Shown here piece after piece: positions 12,975 through 28,560 of a stretch of 64,000 nt of DNA. The stretch's first letter is position 1, and the number at the start of each line of letters is the position of its first letter. Source of the DNA: Aphrophora alni (taxonomy: Eukaryota > Arthropoda > Insecta > Hemiptera > Aphrophoridae); assembly GCA_963513935.1 (NCBI GenBank), contig OY740777.1:15735092-15799091 (forward strand). Direction: 5' to 3'. Made by a program: the position numbers and the translations under genes. The notes beneath the pieces are model-generated. The model was not told where the DNA came from, ran no database searches, and saw only the letters and a program-made list of their open reading frames with translations.

Positions 12975-13185
12975 AGACAGATTTTTTTTAAGGCAAAAAT
13001 ATTGCACTATTTATCAGTGAAAAAGGAAGATAAGATCATAAAAAAAGACCCTTGAATACTCTACTTCATCAGGTTCGATAGAGAACAATAGTTGGTCACG
13101 AGAGTGTTTATAATAAAGATGAAAGAGAGAAATCTAACTTAAGACTTTATGAAGTAAATCTATCCAGGTAGGTTGAATGGGGCGT
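12975..13185 (+). mobile_element. SINE-like family R1, copy 2
   Basis: More diverged than the other copies, with matching order: AAGGCAAAAAT, AAAAAAAGACCC, CATCAGGTTCGATAGAGAAC, GTTGGTCACGAGAG, AGATGAAAGAGAG and ATCTATCCAGGTAGG. Confidence 0.55.
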
Positions 13186-13639
13186 TTATTTTTCTTTAAC
13201 CCCTGAGGGGAGGTTTAAGCCAAATATATACAAGGTGAAAAATATCAAAACTTTTTAATTTTTCATGGTTGAATGAATGTTTTAAAATTGTTGAATTTCT
13301 GTTATAAATTTCACCATAAAATTTAAGTTTGTCTAATACTTAGAGAATACAAATAATAAACATACAAAATTACTAATTTGGGACCTTTGGATAGGCTCAG
13401 GAATTTCTCAAAGTCTCTTGTGGCGTTTTTATAAGGGAGGTCGTAAATTATAACTTCTATATGTAAAATTCGATAATATTGTTTATTGTACTACAGAAAA
13501 CATACAACTAAAATCAAAACAATTTCATGTTTTTGGCAAATTATTTTAGTCATTTTTTCACTATTTGTTATTTAAACAAAATTGAAACAATGATTCGAGA
13601 TGTAAAATTCGTATGTTTTTTTAACGTAATTATAAGTAT

Positions 13640-13960
13640 ATATAAAGGATGTTTCCAAACTACGTTCCCTAAACTTCAAGATACAGTTCGTTACGTCAAA
13701 ATAAATAAAAAAGTTCTTTCAAACTTGTGTCTTAAAATGGTTAGTTGTCCCTGTGTCCAAAATTTTGTGGTTTAAAAGTTATATTTTTGGAAAATTTATG
13801 TAAAATTTTATCAATGTACTACACAGACTTTGTTTTTTTTTATTATTATTATTATTTTTTTTTTTTTCAAAATGACTTCCGTTTAATAATTTAATGTCAA
13901 ATCTATATCACCTATTAACTAGTTATACAATTTTATTTATTTTTCAAATGTGAAAAAGTT
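13640..13960 (+). repeat. Dispersed family R5, copy 1
   Basis: Carries GGATGTTTCCAAACTACGTT, CAAGATACAGTTCGTTACGT, AAAATAAATAAAAAAGTTC and AATGGTTAGTTGTCC. It matches 19605-19830 in the same direction and 20110-20495 in the opposite direction. No coding capacity. Confidence 0.6.
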
Positions 13961-14239
13961 AAAATTATTATATTGTCATCGAAAAGTGTTAATTTGTATT
14001 TACTTTTAAACATTCAACCGTTGTGTACTTTTAATCCATCCTGTATATAGAGTCAAATCTCTCCTAGAGGCAGTATAGGTACACATTTAAATGTTATTGC
14101 AGTTCTATTTAAATACAATTTATTTTATTTCAAAATGTTTTCTGTGGATGTATAAACACAATTATTTACAACTTTTATAGTGTATTTAAATCACGGTTAT
14201 TTTTTTTTTCAGAAAACAAATTTCTTTTCTAAAAATGAA

Positions 14240-17200
14240 TGAAGGAATTAAAGTCTTGCATTTTTATTTACATCATCCTATTTTATTCAGATTATTTTTG
14301 GCAACTATTCTGATTTCCCTTCCCTATTTTTTTTTTTTTTTTTTAGACGGCCATACTCAGAAAATAACATATATTTCGAAAAAAATTGGCAAGAGTTGGA
14401 ATTTCGTGTTTGGCCAAATTATCTTTTTATTTATTTATTTATTTTTTTTTTATGGGTTTTGTTTATAAGCTATTCGAAACTATTCACCGCCTGAGTTTTT
14501 TATTTCATTAAATCCTGGAGATTTTCATTAGAGTGCCTCTAATAACATTTTTAAATATATACCAACTATACAGGTAAGTTTACAATGCAAATTTCAGATC
14601 GATACCACCTACAAACCAGTTATAATATTTTAATTTCCAGTTTAAATTGAAAAAAAAAAACTCACTATAACATTTTTCACCACACACAAATAAATAAATA
14701 CACACGTTGAACTTCTAAATAAAGTTTTATAAACAAATATAATTATAAATATAAAAATAATCAATTAACAGACATTTATTTATTTTTGTTTATTTTATAT
14801 ATAGGTAATATTGTTTACATTCATTAAAATAGTTATCACCATTATAAATATATACTATCGAGCTCATATACCATTTATATGTTTTAAGTTCTTTCTCTAG
14901 CGCGGAGTCATAAATTGTATCTATGAGAAAAAATGATCATTAGTAGGGAATTAATTGCTACTCAAATCATTTTTAAGTGACATAAAATGTATATATTGAA
15001 ACGAACTCATTATTTTTCAGATATTTAGAGAATAGTTTACCCCTGAAAATGTCCATTTTTAGAAACGTAATAATGCAAATAAAATTGCATTTTTATTTTA
15101 CGTCTTTCTATTTTCTCAGATTACTTTTTAAACTTTTTTTTTTCACTCCTTCTTCCCAATTTTGGACTTTGTCAAATGTCCATATCTCGAAAAATAAGTG
15201 TTCTTTCGAAAAAACGAGAGGATAAAAATATTACTTACTTTTTTTTTTTTTTTATTACTGTTGAGACCGATGGTTCTTGGTAGAATTCCATGTTTAAAGA
15301 TAGTAAAACACAATTTTTTTATTTTGTAATATCCGCTTTTACTACTGGTACTTATTTCCTTAACTTTTACATGCACAAATTTCGGTACTATATTATTTAT
15401 AATACACTGACTGTTAAACCATATATGTTGAGATGCTAAAGCTTTCTTTCTTTTTTTCCTTAGTGGATATTACAAAATTAAAAAAAAAATGTGTTTTACT
15501 ATCTTTACTTACATGTTCTTTGGCCAAATTATTATTTTATTTTCACTCTTTTGTGTGTGATTTTTTGAAGGGGGAGAGGGTAATTGTCTCTAAATGTTTT
15601 TCGAAACGATTCACTGAATTATATTTTAAATTTATTTTCATTAAATCCAGAAGATGTCCGGTAGTGTAACTGCACTAACTTTTAAAAATATATACCAACT
15701 ATACATTTAGGTTTTGAAGACGAACACAGATCTATACCACCTGCAAAATAGTTATATTTTAATTTCTATTTTTAATTGAGGTGAAAATATAATTATGAGA
15801 ATAATTTGTATTAAACTGTTTATCATCTCACACAAATAAATAATATCACGTTAAACCTCTAATAAAATATTTAATAAACCAAAATAATTATAAATTTAAA
15901 AGTAATCAATAAACAAAAATTTATTTATTGATGTTTGTTTGTTTTATATATAATAATATTTATATTAATTAAGATACTTATCACTTTCTACACTCATTAT
16001 TAACTTAAGCCTACATATCATTCCTATGCTTTAAATTCTAGCGCTGACTCTAATTAAAATAGTCCTAGGAAAAAAACTGCCCATAAGTATTTCTTTAAAT
16101 ACTCTTACATGACAAAAAATATTAAATTAAATCAACTTCTTTTTTAGTTTCTTAAAAAAATATTTTCCACCCTTAATTGTTGGCATTTTACATATTTTAG
16201 TCCAGAAAAAGAATGTGTTTCCAAAAGTAAAGAAATTAAAGTTTTGCATTTTTATTTTATATCTTTCTATGTCTTCCGATAATTTATTAAACTTTTTTAT
16301 TTCCCCTCCCAGTTTATGGACTTTTTTAAACCATCTCGAAGCATATGCGATGTTTGGAAAAAATATCAGTAGTCAATATTTTATATTTTATCAAATTATA
16401 AATTTATTTTTCACTCTTTTGCATGTTCACTACGATAGACATTCAAACCTTAATTTCTTATACTAAAAATGATTCATGCGTTATATGTTCATTTCATTAA
16501 ATCCTAAAGACTTCCTTTAATGTGTCTCTAATAACTTTTTAAATGTGTACCAATTATAATATATTTTGTAAGTCTTAATGCAAACTTCAGATCTATACCA
16601 TCTACAAACCAGTCATAAAATTTTAATTTCTAGTTTCAATCAATAAGGACCCATAATATAAAATTATTAATTTATATTAAAATGTTTTCACAAATAAATA
16701 AAATAATATTGACTCTCTAATAAAGTATTTAATAAAAAAATATAACTATACATTTTTTTTAATAATAAAATAATCTATAAACAAAAAGGTATTACTATAC
16801 GTTGGTTTATTTGATCTTTATGTTTATTAGAAGAGTTAACACTTCCTTTGCTCATCATTAACGTTAAATTGCAAACCTTCCCAGTGCTTTAAATTTCTTC
16901 TTCAAATGACTCAGCTTCAAGTGGTTTATATGGGAAAAACTTGTTATTCGGAAAATAAGTGTTTTTTTTAAGTGACAAAAAAAGTGTTTGTATTGAGTCA
17001 AACATATTTTTTTTCAGATTAAAAAAAAAGTTTTCTACCTTTAAATTTTTGAACTTTTTTAAGGGTTTTTTTTGTAGAAAATATCCACTTTTTTTAAGTA
17101 AAAAAGAAAATAGGGTCTATACGAAATTTTTATTGCATATCTTCCTAATTTTTTTGGATTATTTTTGACAAATTTTTGATTTTCTTTACAAGTCCAACTT

Positions 17201-17690
17201 TTTCAAACAGCCTTATTTCAAAAAATTACATTTTTTTGGCAAAAAAAAATCATTTTATTTGACGATTTTGTCAATTTTTTTACGGTTTTTTCCTATAAGA
17301 TACTACGAAACAATTGACCACGATGAATTCTTTATTTCATTATATCCAGGAGATTTCCAGTTGTGTGTCTGGAGTAACTGTTAAAAATATACCACTTCTA
17401 ATGGAAACTTCACATCTGTACCATATACTAACCAGTTATACAAAATTAATTTCCAATTTAATAAAACAAAACTCAAAAATTACGTATTAAGTTGTATTAA
17501 AATGTTTCTTGGCAAACAAAAATAAATATTATAACGTCCTGTTTTAAAGTATTTAATACAATAATATAATTATCAATTTAATAAATATTTAATAGACAAT
17601 CAATCTCTGTTGTTTTATTTTAATCACTAGTCGCTACGCTCATCATTAACGTAAGCCTACGTACCATTCTAACGCTTTGAGATCCTCTTC
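14240..17690 (-). repeat. Four-unit degenerate tandem array, unit 0.8-1.15 kb
   Basis: Three landmarks recur in the same order four times. Landmark a (GCATTTTTATTT-like) is near 14257, 15085, 16245 and 17130. Landmark b (CATTAAATCC.GGAGATT, then ATATACCAACTAT and AGATCTATACCACCTACAAA) is near 14505, 15640, 16495 and 17335. Landmark c (CTCATCATTAACGTAAGCCTA, then GCTTTAA and TAGCGC.GACTC) is near 14870, 16020, 16880 and 17650. On the minus strand landmark c corresponds to the putative start exon; the copies at 14870, 16020 and 16880 are decayed. A trace of landmark b is also present at about 20570. Confidence 0.8.
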
Positions 17691-17717
17691 CAACGCAGAC
17701 TCGAGTTCAAGTGTTCT
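17665..17717 (-). CDS. Mlc1: Putative start exon E1 of light-chain copy A
   Basis: The minus strand ends in TTAGAATG followed by a donor-like GTACGT (from 17664). This is the same arrangement as copy B, whose first exon ends exactly in ATG before GTAAGT. Copy A exon E2 starts in phase 0 and lacks a start codon, so such an exon is needed; this would make intron 1 about 10.8 kb. An alternative is an internal coding exon. CCTTTAG at 17718 looks like an acceptor, and the 53 nt after it are open, reading RTLELESALEEDLKALE. The tandem copy at 14870 keeps a similar reading (SALEKELKTYKW). I favour the start-exon reading, because of exon structure, the lower AT content upstream and a MEF2-like site at the same distance as in copy B. 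Confidence 0.45.
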
Positions 17718-18180
17718 CTAAAGGAACAGGATAAAGTGGATGAACCCCACTCAGTAATATAATCCCCCTATATTGTTTACAATCACGGAGAAAACATATG
17801 TATCGGAGTTGGCATCCATCGCGTGTTTATTTTGACGCTGCAGTTATTTCCGTTTTCCCTCTAAAAATATTCCACTGGATTTAAACGATTTCCGTCGCAC
17901 CCACTTCCAACCTGCAAGCGTGAATAATGACCTTGACGAGTTCAGCTACTCAACAAAGTCATTTGGCTCAATAATATAACTTTATGATGTTATGAAATTT
18001 AAACGTCTTCTGATTCATACTGAAATTCTTAGCGATTGAGTTTCCTATCTTTTAAATAGATCGTTCTAAAATATTCGAGGTTGTTCGTTAAAGTGGATTT
18101 TAGGTTTATCCTGCGGGGAGATTATGTTTCAATCTAAAATAAACAGTTTACTTTGAGGCAACATGTGTGTTGAACAAGTC
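17718..18180 (-). promoter_or_regulatory. Putative promoter region of copy A
   Basis: Less AT-rich than its surroundings and free of the tandem-array landmarks. The plus strand has CTAAAAATAT at 17861-17870, one mismatch from the MEF2 consensus YTAWWWWTAR, about 195 bp upstream of the putative ATG. In copy B a perfect site lies about 180 bp upstream. No clear TATA box. The assignment rests on E1 being correct. Confidence 0.35.
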
Positions 18181-18616
18181 ATACAGCGTACGGTGCGGGA
18201 GATTTCTTATTTGAATTGTGTTTTTATAAATAAACAAAATATGTTTTTTGAGAGTTTCATGTTTAATAAACTTGAAAAAAATTATTTTGTAAACTTCAAA
18301 ATCGGTAAAAATCGATTGCAAGACTAGTTTTGTGGTAAGTAATATTGAATAGTAAATTAATAATTAATATATCTTTAAATCTTAATGTAATTAAGAAGTA
18401 AACTTGAAAATTTGAAGAACTGAATGAAATAAAACCTATCCGGAGGAATCAATTCGTAAAAACGTCTAAAAAACTATAGTAATAATATCGACTCTTGAAT
18501 GTTTATTAATGTTATAAACAATACATTTGTTTACTTTTGGATTAAAACCAAATCACTCACGAAATTTTATATAATTTGGAAAAAAATAAAACATTTTTAC
18601 TACCTACTATTGTATT

Positions 18617-18662
<46 letters not shown>

Positions 18663-19032
18663 GTTCGAACAAGTCCAATATCGAGCTCACAAAAATTGAA
18701 GAAAAAAATAAAACAAACTATAAAACTGCATATTGAAGAAATTCATATTTTTAGAGATTTTTCAAAACAACCTTTATTATTTGCCTCTTGAAAATATTTT
18801 GTAAAACCTTTTTCAGGCTGCATTGATTTAAACAATAGAATAAATAAATATCAACTCAAGGGAGAAGCATATTTAGGAAGTTTTTTTCCCAAAAAATGAA
18901 AATTGTGATTTAATGCTTGCTGAAAATGATGAACAAAGTTATAATATAATTTCATATTCCAACCATTAATTTTCTTAATTTTCCAAAACAAATTTTACTT
19001 AATTAAGAGTACAAATATATTAATAATATTAA
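18181..19032. other. No recognised gene; poly-T tract
   Basis: AT-rich spacer between copy A and copy B, with a poly-T run of about 36 at 18619-18655. Confidence 0.45.
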
Positions 19033-19052
19033 TAATTATATATATATATATA

Positions 19053-19093
<41 letters not shown>
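19033..19093. repeat. (TA)n microsatellite
   Basis: Imperfect at the left (two AATTATAT interruptions), then uninterrupted TA. Confidence 0.93.
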
Positions 19094-19095
<2 letters not shown>

Positions 19096-19549
19096 TTACC
19101 ATGTATATATCAGTTTTCATTTTTCAAAGAAAAAGGGCTAGTAGGTTGAAAATAAACGATCCTCAAACAGATTTCATGACACCAAAATGTTTACTCCTGC
19201 GTCAATTAAACTATTTCCAGATTTTAACAATATTACGGAGTTTTCCAAACACGCTCAGAAAATATTTCTTTTTCTAAAAGTCATAGAGTTTATCTTATAT
19301 TTTGATTTTATACTCTTCTGTATTTTTCAGATTTGTTGAGAACACTTAAATTTCTCCTTCCAACCTTTCAGTCATTTTTCTACAAAAATATATGTAGTAA
19401 ATAAAAACAAACCAAAAAAAATAAAAACATTTCATATTTTTGCCACATTATTTTCCAGTCGTTTTTTACCTATTTTTTATATTAAAAAAAACAAAATGTA
19501 AACAATGATTCGACCGGAGACTTATTATGTTTTTTTTAAGTTATTAAAA

Positions 19550-19610
<61 letters not shown>

Positions 19611-20495
19611 TTATCTGAAAATGGTTGGTTTCCCTCTGTCCAACATTTTGTGATTTAAAAAAAAAAAGTTATATTTTTGAAAATTAAATATGGAATCCTA
19701 ATTTCTTCTACATATTTTGTGTAACCTTTTATCAATGTACCAAAACCAGAACTTTGTTTTGTGTATTTTTCAAACTGGCTGCCGTTTAATATTTATAATG
19801 TCAAATAAATCATAAATCATTACATTTACAAGATTTTGTATTAACTATAAAACAAGTATTTTTTTTTAGTAATTATAACCATCAGTTTTCAATCATGTTG
19901 TTTGTATTGTCATTACAAAGTTAGCATAACTTTGTTATTCTTCCTCCAATCTATTTGAAACAAAAACAAACAAAAATGTTTAATGTTGTTCCTATTAAAA
20001 AACATCATAATTTAGAAATATCTTGGTTTTAGATATTTTTGGTATTAGGTATTTTAGGTATTTTTGGTTTTAGATACTAGTTTTTGGGTGCTGTAGTCAA
20101 TAATCAAGAAATTATATTTTCCTTTTTTTGACAATAACTGGGTTATTCTTTAATCTACTGAAAAATTGGAAACTCATTTTATTTCTCACTAAAAGAGAAC
20201 ATTTTTGTAAAGTTTATTTTAGATTCGACATTATAAATTTTCAACCGTAGCCATTTTGAAAACATTTAAAACCATGTTTTGTTCTTTGGCACTAACATGA
20301 GAAAAGGTCACATAAAAAATATGTATACCAAATATAATATTTTCCAAAAATATAATGTATTTATTACGAATTATAAAATAGCGGATATTTGAATAACTAA
20401 CCATATTAGGACATTTTTGAAAGGAACGTTTTACTTATTTTGACACAAGGAACCATATCTTGAATTTTTGGAACGTTGTTTGTAAGCGCCCTGTA
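19550..20495. mobile_element. TA array plus imperfect inverted R5 copies
   Basis: A (TA)n tract (19550-19604) abuts an R5 copy in plus orientation (to about 19980), and a diverged R5 copy in minus orientation follows (about 20110-20495). Read on the minus strand from 20495, the second copy has GCGCTTACAAACAACGTTCC, CAAGATATGGTTCCTTG and ATATGGTTAGTTATTC, paralleling 13645 onward. The arrangement resembles the fold-back at 5741-6625. Confidence 0.55.
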
Positions 20496-21785
20496 AATAT
20501 ATGTTTTTACTCTATAACAAAATAAAATTGTAAATGATTTACAAATATATTTTTTCTCAGTTAGATGTTACTCAATCCTGGAGATTTTCTTAGTTTGATA
20601 CTAAACCTGGATGACTGAAAAAATGAATAGTGTTTATAGAAAATATAAGTGTAATCCGGAATTTTCAAATGTGCTAGTAACGATTTTTTTTATACAGAAA
20701 ATGTAGTTATTGTATCCTACCTCATGGAAAAGTTCTCATTAGCTACCAGGATGCCCACAGATCCTACCTAATAGAGAATTTTGGAGCTAATTTTTCTTTC
20801 CATATAGGCTACAAGTGTATTAGTAAACAATAGATAAATCACAATTATATTCAGATTTTATTTAAATTTAAATTTTAAGCTCACTTTTACAAAACATTGT
20901 ATGAGTTCGTTAAAAGAAAGAGTTCGCAAAAGAAATTGTTTAGTAAATTTCAAAATGGCGTCTAATTTTCAAAAAACTGTTTTTGGATAACTTATTTTGT
21001 ACCACTTTAAAAATTACATTCAATGATGCCCAAGGCTTATACTATTCAAATATAATAAAGTTTTTCTAAAGCATTTTTGAGTACTTAAACTCTAAACTGG
21101 AAAAATAGTTTTCGTAATAAGAATTAGTAATTTTGATAAATATCAGTCTCATAAAACCAAAATTGAAATTTGATGAAATTTTGTTTTGTACAAAGATGTA
21201 GTACTCTTATTTCTTACTATAAATCAATTTAATGAAAGTCCGTTGGAATTCCAAAAATATCTGCACAAATTTTCTCATATTCTTCAGAATTTATATGAAC
21301 AAAATTTTTGTTTTAATTAATAAATAAAAAGTTTATAATACCATCTAGGCACGTGAATCAAAGTAATAAAAAAAATGAAACATTTTAATGTAAAACTATT
21401 ACAGGCAAATATAGTGTTTTTTATTTTTGTATGATAGATGTCTAAGGAAATTTCGAAGTCAATTTTCTTTTTTTCACTGGAAATAATACAATAGAAAAGT
21501 TTATTTTTAAATACTGTATACATTAAAAACAAACAATTGTTGTTTAAAACTGTTGTTTAACACTCTTTATTTTTAAAAGATGTTTAAAATAACCCTTTTT
21601 GGTTTAAAGTATGTTTAATATGAAACCATTAAAATTATAAAATAGCAAAATTAAAACAAAATTATTAATTTTGCACTAATAAAACTTGGAGAAAAATACT
21701 ATTATTTTGTTTTTTCAACTAAACATCTGAAATATTTCTTAAAATTTGGCGAATATAAGTTTAGTTTAAACGATTTTCCCTAAGA
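20496..21785. other. No recognised gene
   Basis: AT-rich spacer. Short open stretches give low-complexity products only. Confidence 0.45.
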
Positions 21786-22160
21786 TTTGATTATTTCAAA
21801 TTTAAACTTAATTAACAGACAAAAATGTTCAAATTTTAAATATCTTAATTGAAGTAGGATATACAAATATGCATAGAAACAAATTTAACTATTTTCATCA
21901 TTTAATTTGATTATTTCAGATTTCAAACTAATCACCAGACAAAAAAAGTCCAAAACTGCTTTTGTAAATATTTTAATTGAAATCGGAAACAAAAATGTCT
22001 ACAAAAATCAAATTAAACTATATTTTTCTTTTAATTTAATTATTTCAGTTTTAAAACTAATTAATAGTCAAAAAATGTTCAAAATCTGACAATTGCCGTC
22101 TGATATAAAATGCATATACACAAAAAAAATTTAATTAATTATTTTTTCTATAAATTTGAA
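21786..22160 (+). repeat. Three-unit tandem repeat, about 123-bp unit
   Basis: Units begin near 21786, 21906 and 22035 with TTTGATTATTTCA-like sequence. Each then carries AAACTTAATTAACAGACAAAA, ATTTTAATTGAA and AAATTAAACTAT-like blocks. Confidence 0.7.
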
Positions 22161-22640
22161 ACTTTTCAAGTAAAGCTGGATATCAAACAATTTTTCTGAA
22201 ACCTTTTTCTCACAATTGTTCAGTTTTTAAGACATTAAGTGTGAAAATTTAAATTTCACACCCTATATATGTTTGAAATTTAGTATTTTTAAATAAATGA
22301 CAGCGTAAATTCTACAATTCATAAAAAAAATAGTTACGAAAATAGCCCCAGTGGAATAACAAAAATAACTGGTGATAGAGCTTTATGAAATATGAATGAA
22401 ATTAATTTTTTGCTGGCACACAAGAACGCTACAAAAACAGAATCCGACATAATTTAAAAAGCTTATTTATTCATTCAATAAATGTACATTACATTTTAAA
22501 AATAAATAAAATTTTGATTGATGTTAATTTTGGCAACGTAATTTTAAAGGAGTATTTTTCTTAAATTGGTGAATTTGACTGGGTTACGTCAGCCGTAGTT
22601 AGGACTTGTGATTGGATTCTGCGACATTATCAGGTGTGAT

Positions 22641-22757
22641 GAAATGATGATAATGACGATGATGATGATTATTATGATGATGATACTGATAATGATTATG
22701 ATTATGATGATGGTGATGATGATGATGATTATGATGATGTAGATGATGATAATGATG
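22641..22757 (+). repeat. Imperfect (GAT)n trinucleotide repeat
   Basis: About 117 bp of GAT/AAT/TAT triplets with scattered interruptions, directly beside a candidate exon on the minus strand. Confidence 0.9.
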
Positions 22758-22818
22758 CTAAAGACACAGTTCTGTCATGGCCTCCGGAGTTACGGTTCTC
22801 ACAGTCGTACACATGGTG
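22758..22818 (-). CDS. Candidate terminal exon, possibly E7 of copy B
   Basis: A very strong acceptor (TTTTTTCTGTTTCAG, ending at 22819) is followed by CACCATGTGTACGACTG on the minus strand. It sits where copy B would need its alternative last exon, between E6 (29782) and copy A. Splicing from E5 in phase 1 would add only PPCVRL before a stop, unlike the PFLARMC terminus of copy C, so it might serve as 3' UTR after E6. A second frame from the ATG at 22814 reads MCTTVRTVTPEAMTELCL then stop. An AATAAA signal lies downstream (about 22465). Coding status and gene assignment are both unsure. Confidence 0.28.
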
Positions 22819-26350
<3,532 letters not shown>

Positions 26351-27061
26351 AACGAAAATAATAGAACAAGGATTAATAAAGGTAGTAATAAACGTCAACA
26401 TTTCTGAAAAATTTATTTTCCTTCATATCCATTATTAACTTCCACATCCTACTTGCAACGATCTCTGTTGACACTGAAATACATCTGGTACGCGTAATTA
26501 ATTTTGTAAGTTTGACGACAATTAATTCTCCGAGTTTTACGACAATTAATTCTCCGTACGACGTGCCGCTCAAGTTTCCTCATTTAGCTGAGAGGACATT
26601 ATTAACATGTTTGTGTAATTACAATTGTTGGACGTTAATAAACCTGCTTTGCAATGGGAGCGTGTCTTTTTGTCGTCCAAAGTTTATGTCACGGTGTCAT
26701 AACTATGAAATGTGCTCTAGTTGTTACCTACTTGTTTTAACAAATTAATATTAATTTTAACAAATTACTATTTTGTTGTTATGTTTTGTCAAAATTATTC
26801 TCTCACACAGTCGTCCACAAGGCCAAATTTATCTCTCCGATAAACTTTATTTCCTATTTAAAGTGGAATTTTTTTTTGGAATTTGTTACGCTCCTCCTAC
26901 ATTTATTCCAAAAAATAAGAATGTTCCTCTTTATCGATATTTTTAAAACAATTGTTTACAAAATTATTTAAAAGATACTTACTTGTATAATTTAAACAGA
27001 GATTAAACTTACCAAAACAAAAAAAAAGAAAGAATTTTCTTCATATAACCTACAAATTTGA
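26351..27061. other. No recognised gene
   Basis: A perfect local duplication (GACGACAATTAATTCTCCG, then TTTTACGACAATTAATTCTC) lies at 26513-26555. Nothing else recognisable. Confidence 0.45.
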
Positions 27062-27400
27062 ATATACAGAGTGACTCTTTTATAGTGGGCACTATTCGTA
27101 TATCGTAAACTATTAATCTGATAAAAACTTTAAATGGGGGACCGTTGTTACTTTTTCATCTAACATAAAATCTATCTTACGAACCCTGAAAAATAGCCAC
27201 CATTTTCCAATGTGGCAGCAAATTTTTTAATTTCTTGTAGAAATCCATATTTGATATAGTGTTTTCATATTCTGTATACAATTTTAAAACTTTTTATTCT
27301 TGGTTATTGTTTTATAAACCTATTTGTTTTGGAGTAGTTAGAGCTTAAACTTTAGAAAACTTGACGTTTGAAACATTTTCAGAAGACGAACTTAAAACAT
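27062..27400 (+). repeat. Dispersed repeat family R4, copy 2
   Basis: Colinear with 5088-5430. It starts with TATACAGAGTGACTCTTTTA, a terminal motif also seen at 7091. Confidence 0.65.
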
Positions 27401-28560
27401 ACGATGTTGAATCAAGATAAAAATATAAGTAGTCTTAGTCTACGATATATAAATAAAATGTAGGACTACAAATAAATAAATAATTTATGCGATAAATTAA
27501 AATTCTTAAAATCTAAGTTAAAGTAAATTAGGTAGTAGTAGTAGTAGTATTGAAAAACCTAAGTAACGAATTAAATTAGCTATGAAATAGCATCCTCCTA
27601 AATTTTACAGCTAACATCTCAAAAACGGTAAATCCTTTATCAGTTTTGTTTCAACTACAGTTTTTAGAAGAAAAAAAGAAGATGTCGGATGACTACTTTG
27701 ACATTAATATTTTTGAAGTTGACTTCTACATCTTGTACCTAGAGTGATCCCCTAAAATTACAAAAACAATTTGACTTTAGAATTTGATAAAAAGTTGCGA
27801 AACAAATTGTTTGAAATTTATTGTAATGCAACAGTTTTAATGACAAATAATGCATAGTTGTATTGCTTAGGTAGTGGCTAACTTGTTGCTAACTTGCTAA
27901 CTTGTATACTAGTTAAAGTTAGAAATGGAGGTAAGAGTAAGTTTAGTAGCTGACCAACAAAAAACTCAATGTCTCCATTCAACTTTCAAAATTTATTAGA
28001 CCTGGTTTATTACATCAAAGCCTTTATGATTTCTCTACTTCAATTTATACCTAATATTAGGCCTACATATATGGTCTGTTCTGATCAAAAGTTAGTGTTT
28101 ATACATTTATAATCTGTGGTATTGGTTTACAAGACAATCTGATATAAATGTACAAAAAATTAGGTGTAAGCTACGTTAAAAATGCACTTTATATCTGTGA
28201 ATTTATGATAAACTAATATCCAGAATTTCAGTCGGATTAGTCAAATTTAGGATGTAAACTAGGTTTTTTTCCTTTATGATTGAATAGATGGTCTCAAATT
28301 TCAAAATGGCAATATTTTCAAACGGTGGTGCATTAGTTTTGCTTTACCTATAGATGCTACATTCGTCCACAATTAATTGTTAAATTGGTTCGTATTAGCT
28401 TTCTGTACATATTTACAAAAATTGGCTTTCTGTGGCTTTACAAAAATCAAGTTTTTCAATAACCTATTAACCTCATTAGTAGTAATTCTGCTCTAATTCT
28501 TGTAAGCTACGTGCCAAGTTTTTACTTCTTTAATTTATTTTATTATTCATTATTTTTTAT
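27401..28560. other. No recognised gene
   Basis: AT-rich spacer with a GTA triplet run at 27535-27549. No coding signal. Confidence 0.45.

Noticed and set aside
19033..19100. ATG/GTAAAG junction at about 19095 as copy A start exon
   Set aside because: It borders a TA microsatellite and has no leader-like or promoter-like sequence; the 17665 junction is better supported.
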